A stretch of DNA of 19,124 bases from Chloroflexota bacterium. Lineage in GTDB: Bacteria > Chloroflexota > Limnocylindria > P2-11E. Below the pieces are notes generated by a model. That model was not told where the DNA came from, ran no database searches, and saw nothing but the letters and a program-made list of their open reading frames with translations. Below, one piece after another: positions 14,542 through 19,124 of this stretch. The stretch is taken from NCBI GenBank assembly GCA_005889445.1, contig VBGS01000034.1, forward strand, positions 1 through 19,124. Reading direction: 5' to 3'. Both the position numbers and the translations under genes were made by a program. Positions within the stretch are counted from its first letter, which is position 1. Each line of letters opens with the position of its first letter.

Positions 14542-14646
14542 CGCCCGAGTCTATGACGCGATTTGGGCCGAATTTCGGCCCGAAATTGGCTGTGTTGAGG
14601 TGGATCGCTGGGCTATGATTCAAGGGAACGAACCGGAGGTGCCGAC
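14542..14646. promoter_or_regulatory. Divergent control region with nested palindromes and two promoters
   Basis: 105 bp between the VOC gene and the Fe-S carrier gene. Left promoter: TAGACT (minus, complement of 14548-14553). Right promoter: TATGAT at 14614-14619, 15 bases before the GGAGG Shine-Dalgarno at 14635-14639. Between them lies GGGCCGAA-T-TTCGGCCC (14565-14581), which shares bases with a second palindrome AATTTCGG-C-CCGAAATT (14571-14587). The first covers the -35 zone of the left promoter. I found no convincing -35 for either promoter. This is a good candidate operator. Confidence 0.55.
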
Positions 14647-15069
14647 TTGGCGATCGAGCAGCAGAACCCGACCACGACGCAGGTGCCCCTCATTCAGACG
14701 GAGGCGCCCGTCGTTTCACTGACCGAACGTGCGACCGACAAGCTTCGCGAGATCATCAGCAAGCAGGACCGTCCGGACCTGGCGCTCCGCGTCTACGTCA
14801 CGCCGGGTGGCTGCTCGGGCTTCTCGTATGGCATGACCTTCGCCGATGGCACCGAAGAGGACGACACCATCGTCGACACGCACGGCGTCCGCGTGGTCGT
14901 CGATCCGATGAGCGCCATGTACATCAAGGGCTCGGAGATCGACTTCGTCGACGCGCTGATGGGCGGCGGGTTCGCGCTCCGCAACCCGAACGCGGTCTCG
15001 AGCTGCGGCTGCGGCCAATCGTTCAAGACCGCCGACTCATCCGGCACCGCGAAGGCCTGCCACCACTAG
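14647..15069 (+). CDS. A-type Fe-S cluster carrier (HesB/IscA/ErpA family)
   Basis: A 140-residue A-type carrier that receives an Fe-S cluster and passes it to apoproteins. The three conserved cysteines are present: GGCSGFSYG (first Cys) and SSCGCGQSF (the C-x-C pair) at the C-terminal end, as in IscA/SufA/ErpA. SLTERATDKLREIIS opens the domain. An N-terminal extension of about 24 residues (QQNPTTTQVPLIQTEAPV) is longer than in typical family members. TTG start 14647 is well supported by GGAGG at 14635-14639, 7 nt upstream. No suf or isc genes are nearby, so it acts as a stand-alone carrier. Confidence 0.95.
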   Translation: MAIEQQNPTTTQVPLIQTEAPVVSLTERATDKLREIISKQDRPDLALRVYVTPGGCSGFSYGMTFADGTEEDDTIVDTHGVRVVVDPMSAMYIKGSEIDFVDALMGGGFALRNPNAVSSCGCGQSFKTADSSGTAKACHH

Positions 15070-15074
15070 ACCCG

Positions 15075-15087
15075 GTCCGGCGGACCA
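15075..15087 (+). other. Short hairpin after the Fe-S carrier gene
   Basis: GGTCCG-G-CGGACC, a 6 bp perfect inverted repeat just after the carrier stop and 15 bp before the hydrolase start. It is not followed by T residues, so it is not a standard terminator. It may weaken or process the transcript between the two genes. Confidence 0.3.
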
Positions 15088-15102
15088 CCGCGGCTCGCTG
15101 AG

Positions 15103-15624
15103 ATGAAGCGCGCGCTCGTGGTCGTCGACATGATCGAAGACTTCGTGCGCGAGACGGGTGCTCTGTACTGCGGCCCGTCGATGCAGCAGATCGTTCCCGT
15201 GATCCAGTCGGAGCTCGCGCGCGCCCGCGCGGCCGGAGAGCTCGTGCTCTATCTGACGGACAACCACCTCCCCGGCGATGCCGAGTTCGCGATGTTCCCG
15301 CCGCACGCGCTGTCTGGGTCCAAGGGTGCCGAGATCGTTCCGGAGGTCGCCCCCGCCGCAGGCGACGTCATCATCACGAAGCGGCGCTATTCGGGGTTCT
15401 TCGGAACAGACCTCGACATCACGCTGCGCGAGCGCGGCGTCGACACCCTTCGCCTCGTCGGGGACTGCACCAACATCTGCGTCCTCTACACCGCGGCGGA
15501 CGCGCGCAACCTCGGGTACGCGGTCGAAGTGATGGAGCGCGGCGTCACGTCTTTCGACGAAGAGGCGCACCGCCACGCGCTGCGCGAGCTCGAGAGGACG
15601 CTCGGGGCGAAGATCCTGCGATAG
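15103..15624 (+). CDS. pncA: Cysteine hydrolase, nicotinamidase/isochorismatase family
   Basis: A 173-residue enzyme with the full catalytic triad of the family: Asp9 (VVVDMIEDF), Lys93 (ITKRRYSGF) and Cys126 (GDCTNICVLYTAADARN). Metal ligands of nicotinamidases are visible as Asp53 and His55 (LTDNHLPG) and His68 (FPPHALSG), matching the D-x-H...H set of the Bacillus-type enzyme. Nicotinamide deamidation to nicotinate (NAD salvage) is therefore the best call, though related amidases share these motifs. It starts at ATG 15103, 33 bp after the Fe-S carrier. The Shine-Dalgarno is weak. Its 3' end overlaps the 3' end of the convergent rhodanese frame by 80 bp. Confidence 0.85.
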   Translation: MKRALVVVDMIEDFVRETGALYCGPSMQQIVPVIQSELARARAAGELVLYLTDNHLPGDAEFAMFPPHALSGSKGAEIVPEVAPAAGDVIITKRRYSGFFGTDLDITLRERGVDTLRLVGDCTNICVLYTAADARNLGYAVEVMERGVTSFDEEAHRHALRELERTLGAKILR

Positions 15625-16033
15625 CGCCGCGCGCGCGTCGGCGCGGCGCCCTCGGGGCGATCGGCAGCCCGGCGGCGAGCCATGCGACGAAGCCGCCGAT
15701 CACGTCGGTCGTGTCCGCGAAGCCAAGCTCGTGAAGGCGGATCGCCGCGAGGCTGGACGAGTAGCCGTCCTCGCAGATGAGGACCAGCCGATCCTCGTGG
15801 CCGGCGAGGGCGGGGCTGTGGGTCTGGGACGCGGGATCCACTCGCCACTCGAGGACGCTCAAGGGGATCTGGACCGCGCCGGGTATCGCGCCGTCTTCCG
15901 CGATCGCCTCCGCCGATCTCGTGTCGACGAGCGTCCAGCCCTCGCGGACCGCGGCCTGTGCCTCGCGCGGACTGAGCCGCCGAAGGCGACCCTGCGCGTC
16001 CGCGAGGACCTGGGCGATGGTGCGTCGGGACAC
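15545..16033 (-). CDS. Rhodanese-domain protein with run-on C-terminal tail
   Basis: A 162-residue frame. Residues 20-125 form one rhodanese domain: REGWTLVDTRSAEAI, EDGAIPGAVQIPLSVLEWR, then catalytic Cys87 in LICEDGYSSSLAAIRL, and TTDVIGGFVAWLAAGLPI at the end. The six-residue active loop C-E-D-G-Y-S is the size used by sulfurtransferases. The last 35 residues are Arg/Ala-rich, low in complexity and overlap the convergent nicotinamidase by 80 bp, so they look like run-on past an ancestral stop. It is the last gene of the minus operon, 15 bp after the YdeI gene. Confidence 0.85.
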   Translation of the reverse strand: MSRRTIAQVLADAQGRLRRLSPREAQAAVREGWTLVDTRSAEAIAEDGAIPGAVQIPLSVLEWRVDPASQTHSPALAGHEDRLVLICEDGYSSSLAAIRLHELGFADTTDVIGGFVAWLAAGLPIAPRAPRRRARGAIAGSSPRASSRARAARGGAPLRRKT

Positions 16034-16048
16034 CCGGCGATTGTCCGC

Positions 16049-16612
16049 CTACGGCCCGAGAGCGACGCGGATCGTCGCGATCCGCTTCGCGCGGGTCTCG
16101 GGACGCTTCGCAGTCGCCAACGAGGCGAGATGCGCCTTCCGCCGGCCGGGCGTAAGCGTCTCGAACGCGCGCACCCCCTTCGCGCCCAGCGCCTTCCGCA
16201 GATCGTTCGGCATCTCGAGCGCTTCCACGCTGTCGAGCAGCGACCACGAGCCGTCGCGTTTGGCGGCCGCGATCTTCGCGAGGCCGGCCCGCGCCATCCC
16301 GCCCTCGCGCAGGAGGCGGCTGACCCGCTCTTTGTTGCTGCGCGACCAACCACTTCCGGGTCTGCGCGGCGTGAACAGCAGAGCGGTGCGCTCGTCGTCG
16401 AGCGGTCGATTCACGCTGTCGATCCAGCCGTAGGCCAGCGCGTCGGGGATCGTGTCCTCGTAGGTCAGGCGCGGTCTGCCGGTCGCGGCTTTGTACCCGA
16501 CCAGCCATACGCCGGGCTTCGTCGCGTGGTTTGCGTGCAGCCACCTGCGCCACTCGGCGAGGCTCTTGGGATGGATCCGCTCGTAGTCGGCGGTGCGGCT
16601 CTTCCGCGGCAT
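16049..16612 (-). CDS. YdeI/OmpD-associated family protein
   Basis: A 187-residue protein of the YdeI (bacteriocin-protection) family. PKSLAEWRRWLHANHATKPG, VWLVGYKAATGRPRLTYED, AYGWIDSVNRPLDDERTALLF, RPGSGWSRSNKERVSRLL and SWSLLDSVEALEMPNDLRKA are the family's conserved blocks, and the end RAKRIATIRVALGP is usual. The biochemical role is not established. Start ATG 16612 lies 2 bp after the LysE stop (TAGCGATG). The open frame extends further upstream, but that part overlies the LysE gene and is out of character. Confidence 0.9.
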   Translation of the reverse strand: MPRKSRTADYERIHPKSLAEWRRWLHANHATKPGVWLVGYKAATGRPRLTYEDTIPDALAYGWIDSVNRPLDDERTALLFTPRRPGSGWSRSNKERVSRLLREGGMARAGLAKIAAAKRDGSWSLLDSVEALEMPNDLRKALGAKGVRAFETLTPGRRKAHLASLATAKRPETRAKRIATIRVALGP

Positions 16613-16614
16613 CG

Positions 16615-17205
16615 CTACGCGCCGATCGCGATGCGGAAAGCGAGCGCCAAAATGATCACGCCGCTGACGACGGCCGTGACGCGCTGCACCGCCGGGGTGA
16701 GCCTGCCGTGCAGCGATGCTCCCGCGAAGGCGAGGATCTCCTGCCACGAGAGTGACGCGAGGAACGCTCCGAGCACGAACATCGCGCGCGACGCTAGATC
16801 ATGCGAGATCTCCGGGAGCGCTACCGCGAGTGAGACGAAGTAGATCACCGTCGGTGGATTCAGCATCGTCAGGGTCAGGAAGATCAGGTAGATCGGGCCG
16901 CTGATCTCGCGGTCCGCCACGCGAGTCGCCCGGAACATCCCGCGGATCGCGATCGCGGCAAGCGCCGCCGCCGCGACGAGGCGGGTCGCCGGAAGGAACG
17001 GCGCGATGAAGGCGCTGACCGCGGCGCCAAACAGCATCGCGATCGTCGCGTAGATCAGATCCGCGGTGGCCGTTCCCGCGCCCGCGGCAGCGGCCGCGCG
17101 AAGACCCTGACGCACACCGACGCGAAGGATGAGGATCGCGATCGGCCCGACCGGTATGGCGATCGCGTACCCGGCGGCGACGCCGAGAAGGAACGCCTCG
17201 GCCAC
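16615..17205 (-). CDS. LysE-family amino-acid/metabolite exporter
   Basis: A 196-residue membrane protein with six predicted spans and the LysE N-terminal signature FLLGVAAGYAIAIPVGPIAI, followed by RVGVRQGLRAAAAAGAG. Inner spans include LIYATIAMLFGAAVSAFI and LIFLTLTMLNPPTVIYFVSL, where NPP-T-x-I-x-F is typical of LysE proteins. It exports a small solute not determined by sequence. GTG start 17205 shares its G with the TAG stop of the CMD-like gene, so the two are coupled. It belongs to the five-gene minus operon. Confidence 0.9.
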   Translation of the reverse strand: MAEAFLLGVAAGYAIAIPVGPIAILILRVGVRQGLRAAAAAGAGTATADLIYATIAMLFGAAVSAFIAPFLPATRLVAAAALAAIAIRGMFRATRVADREISGPIYLIFLTLTMLNPPTVIYFVSLAVALPEISHDLASRAMFVLGAFLASLSWQEILAFAGASLHGRLTPAVQRVTAVVSGVIILALAFRIAIGA

Positions 17206-17948
17206 TAGGCCGGCATCGGCTCGAGCTGAAGCGCGGTGGAGAACGCGCAGTTCTTCGCGAAGACGCTGACGACCGTGGTCGCCTCGAAGAGCTGCTCGTT
17301 GGTCATTCCGAGCTGCCGCAGCGCTTCCGCGCGATACGCGATCGAAAGCCGTCCGTCGTTGACCATGCTCGTCGCATAGGCGACAAGCTCCTTGTTCAGG
17401 CGAGAGACCTCGCCCTCGAGGACGGTCGCGACCTCGCGGTCGAGCATGATCTTCGCGTACGTCGGATCCGCCGCCATGTAGACGAAATACCGCGGGAGGC
17501 TCCCAAGCTTCTGCCGGACCGCGATCAGGACCGGCGTCGACGGATCCTGCGCCCGCATCGGGGGCGTGTCGTTGAACGCGGCGATCGCTTTCTCGAAGAT
17601 GTTGATGCTGTGGACGTGGGCGATCGTCGCGACGAGCTCGACGATCTGGCCGTCGTCCATCGCGTATTCGCGCTGGAGCGCGCGCGTGTGCGCGACGAGC
17701 TCGTACGGCGCGGCGAGCGTGGCGGCGACCGCGAGCGCGATCATCCGCTTCTGCTGATTGAGCAGCTTCCGCGTCGCCATGACGTGCGCGAGCTCCTGGT
17801 GATTCACCATGAGGAGCGACGGCCGCAGGCCGAGCGCGCGCGTCGACGGGGTCATCGCGGGCGCTTTCGAGAGCTCACGGATCATCGCGTCCATCTTCCG
17901 GACCATGTCGTTGTGCTGCGATTCCTCTGGCAGCTTGATCGTCGGCAT
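17205..17948 (-). CDS. Carboxymuconolactone-decarboxylase/AhpD-fold protein lacking redox cysteines
   Basis: A 247-residue protein made of two AhpD/CMD-like halves. In the first, QKRMIALAVAATLAAPYELV followed by AHTRALQREYAMDDGQIVE has the position of the C-x-x-C-x-x-x-H redox motif, but reads Ala80, Glu83 and His87. In the second, ATSMVNDGRLSIAYRAEALRQLG has Gly200, Ser203 and Arg207 there. The only cysteine in the protein is Cys235. So it keeps the fold but not the alkylhydroperoxidase chemistry. It starts at ATG 17948, 2 bp after the ligase stop, and ends overlapping the LysE start. It may be a decarboxylase-like or a non-catalytic member. Confidence 0.8.
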   Translation of the reverse strand: MPTIKLPEESQHNDMVRKMDAMIRELSKAPAMTPSTRALGLRPSLLMVNHQELAHVMATRKLLNQQKRMIALAVAATLAAPYELVAHTRALQREYAMDDGQIVELVATIAHVHSINIFEKAIAAFNDTPPMRAQDPSTPVLIAVRQKLGSLPRYFVYMAADPTYAKIMLDREVATVLEGEVSRLNKELVAYATSMVNDGRLSIAYRAEALRQLGMTNEQLFEATTVVSVFAKNCAFSTALQLEPMPA

Positions 17949-17950
17949 CG

Positions 17951-19124
17951 CTAGGCTCTCGCCTCCTCTTCCCGCGTCGAGAATCGCTTCGCTTTCATCT
18001 CGAATCTAGGCAACGCGCCTTGGGGCACGGTATCGACCGCGCAGCGAATCCCCAGATCGCGGTGAATGGCCTCCGCGATGCGACCCGCGAGGTCGGAGGC
18101 GGCGCCGGGCGAGGGTTCGACGGTGCAGCGGAGCTCGTCCATGGAGCGCACTCGGAGCAGCTCGACCCGGTACTCGGCGACGTCGGCGAACCGGCGCACG
18201 ATGGCCTCGATCGCGCTCGGAAAGACGTTGACTCCGCGAACCGTGACCATGTCGTCGATGCGTCCCGCGATCCCGCCGGCCAGCTTCACGAGCGTTCGCC
18301 CGCAGGAGCACGGACCGCGGATCGCGCGCACGCGGTCGCCGGTGCGGTAGCGGATCGCCGGCATGCCCCAGCGCCCGAGGTTCGTCATCACCAGCTCGCC
18401 GTCGCCCTCCTCGCGCGCGGTTCCGCTCGCGTCGAGAACTTCGACGACGAACTCCGCCTCGTTGATGTGCACGCCGTCGCGCGCCGAGCAGGAGAAGCCG
18501 TGCGCCCCGATCTCGGTCGCGCCGGTATGGTCGAATGAAGTCACCCCAAGCTCGCTCTCGATCCGCTCGCGGGTCGCGGGTATCGAGGCGCCCGGCTCGC
18601 CCGCGTGTATGGACACCCGCAATGCGGATTGGCGCAGGTCAACGCCTTCGTCGCGTGCGGCCTCCGCGAGCCGCAGCGCGTACGTCGGCGTCGAGAGCAG
18701 CACGGTCGCCTCATTCGCGACGATGGCCGCGACGCGCTCGGCGGTGGACATCGCGCCGCCGGTGAGGCACAGCGCGCCGAGCTGCTCGGCGCCCGCGAAC
18801 GCCGACCAGAACCCAACGAACGGCCCGAACGAGAACGCGAAGAAGACCCGATCGGCGGCGGTGACGCCGGCCGCGCGGTAGATCGGCGTCCAGCAGTCGC
18901 GCCACCACTGCCACGAGTCGGCCGTATCGAGGACCCGCAAGGGCCGGCCGGTCGTCCCGCTGGTCTGGTGCTGGCGCACGTACCGCTCGAGCGGATATGT
19001 GAGGTTCGTCCCGAACGGTGGATGCTCGGCCTGATCGCGCGACAGCTCGTCCTTGGTCGTGAACGGAAGCGATGTCCAGCTTTCGGCGGTGATGTCGAGA
19101 TCGCTGCGTATCCCCGCCGCCGCG
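17951..19124 (-). CDS. Phenylacetate-CoA-ligase-like AMP-forming enzyme, 5' end missing
   Basis: 390 residues are visible; the frame stays open to the window edge. The AMP-binding P-loop is RQHQTSGTTGRP, preceded by SWTSLPFTTKDELSRDQAEH, which is the PaaK-type L-P-F-T-T-K-D-E-L block. Later come VTSFDHTGATEIGAHGF (the Y/D-x-x-G-x-T-E motif), RWGMPAIRYRTGDRVRAI (A8-like hinge), a GPCSCGRTL Cys pair and the C-terminal PaaK domain with VRGVNVFPSAIEAIV. It probably activates an aryl or related acid as its CoA thioester. The substrate is not determined. It leads, as far as seen, the operon with the CMD-like, LysE, YdeI and rhodanese genes. Confidence 0.9.
   Translation of the reverse strand, partial: AAAGIRSDLDITAESWTSLPFTTKDELSRDQAEHPPFGTNLTYPLERYVRQHQTSGTTGRPLRVLDTADSWQWWRDCWTPIYRAAGVTAADRVFFAFSFGPFVGFWSAFAGAEQLGALCLTGGAMSTAERVAAIVANEATVLLSTPTYALRLAEAARDEGVDLRQSALRVSIHAGEPGASIPATRERIESELGVTSFDHTGATEIGAHGFSCSARDGVHINEAEFVVEVLDASGTAREEGDGELVMTNLGRWGMPAIRYRTGDRVRAIRGPCSCGRTLVKLAGGIAGRIDDMVTVRGVNVFPSAIEAIVRRFADVAEYRVELLRVRSMDELRCTVEPSPGAASDLAGRIAEAIHRDLGIRCAVDTVPQGALPRFEMKAKRFSTREEEARA

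Noticed and set aside
12401..14623. A longer start for the thioredoxin-domain protein
   Set aside because: The extra N-terminus overlies the VOC gene and the palindromic control region. ATG 14185 with an ATGA overlap fits better.
15070..15102. An intrinsic terminator after the Fe-S carrier gene
   Set aside because: The hairpin has a 6 bp stem but no following T-run. It is kept only as a short hairpin.
1..19124. tRNA/rRNA genes, CRISPR arrays, insertion sequences, attachment sites
   Set aside because: No regularly spaced repeats, transposase or integrase domains, or tRNA-like cloverleaf were seen by eye. A dedicated RNA search was not possible.

Overview
A 19.1 kb, very GC-rich, gene-dense stretch of a bacterial chromosome. 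Genes are packed head-to-tail with 1-4 bp overlaps or gaps of a few bases, and GTG/TTG starts are common. I see no tRNA, rRNA, CRISPR array, transposase or phage gene. Gene content (GT4 glycosyltransferase, ECF sigma with a membrane anti-sigma, ABC-2 and MacB-type ABC exporters, GSP17M/YflT-like stress proteins, A-type Fe-S carrier, YdeI, LysE) and composition suggest a free-living soil or sediment bacterium. A Chloroflexota lineage such as Limnocylindria is my guess. The phylum is an inference and should be checked by protein best hits.

Layout. (1) 1-1943, minus: SRPBCC protein -> GT4 glycosyltransferase -> start of a GH5/cellulase-like hydrolase that leaves the window. (2) 2117-6609, plus: broken ECF sigma factor -> anti-sigma-like membrane protein -> ABC-2 ATPase -> ABC-2 permease -> frameshifted small membrane protein -> internally duplicated 8-TM membrane protein. 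The first four are coupled by stop/start overlaps, so this looks like one sigma-controlled export unit. (3) A cupin (minus) diverges from a LolD/MacB-type ATPase plus permease pair (6998-8932, plus). (4) 8933-10741, minus: alkaline-phosphatase-superfamily phosphodiesterase -> small GSP17M-like protein. It diverges across only 22 bp from an amidohydrolase (plus) that carries an internal frame break. (5) 11871-14541, minus: VOC/glyoxalase-like protein -> DUF255 thioredoxin-domain protein -> membrane GSP17M-like protein. It diverges from an A-type Fe-S carrier and a nicotinamidase-like hydrolase (plus) across a 105 bp region with a nested palindrome. (6) 15545-19124, minus: phenylacetate-CoA-ligase-like enzyme (5' end outside) -> cysteine-less carboxymuconolactone-decarboxylase-like protein -> LysE exporter -> YdeI family protein -> rhodanese, spaced 15 bp or less.

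The strongest oddities are three genes whose reading frame breaks while both halves stay recognisable (sigma factor, small membrane protein, amidohydrolase). Others are two -10 boxes placed exactly 6 nt before ATG, suggesting leaderless transcripts; a sigma factor missing almost all of region 4; a CMD-fold protein whose redox cysteines are gone in both halves; and a pair of GSP17M-like genes each closing a neighbouring operon. I found no clear candidate for an entirely new defence or mobile system. The best leads for new biology are the sigma/anti-sigma/ABC unit, the CMD-LysE-YdeI-rhodanese operon and the two divergent control regions.
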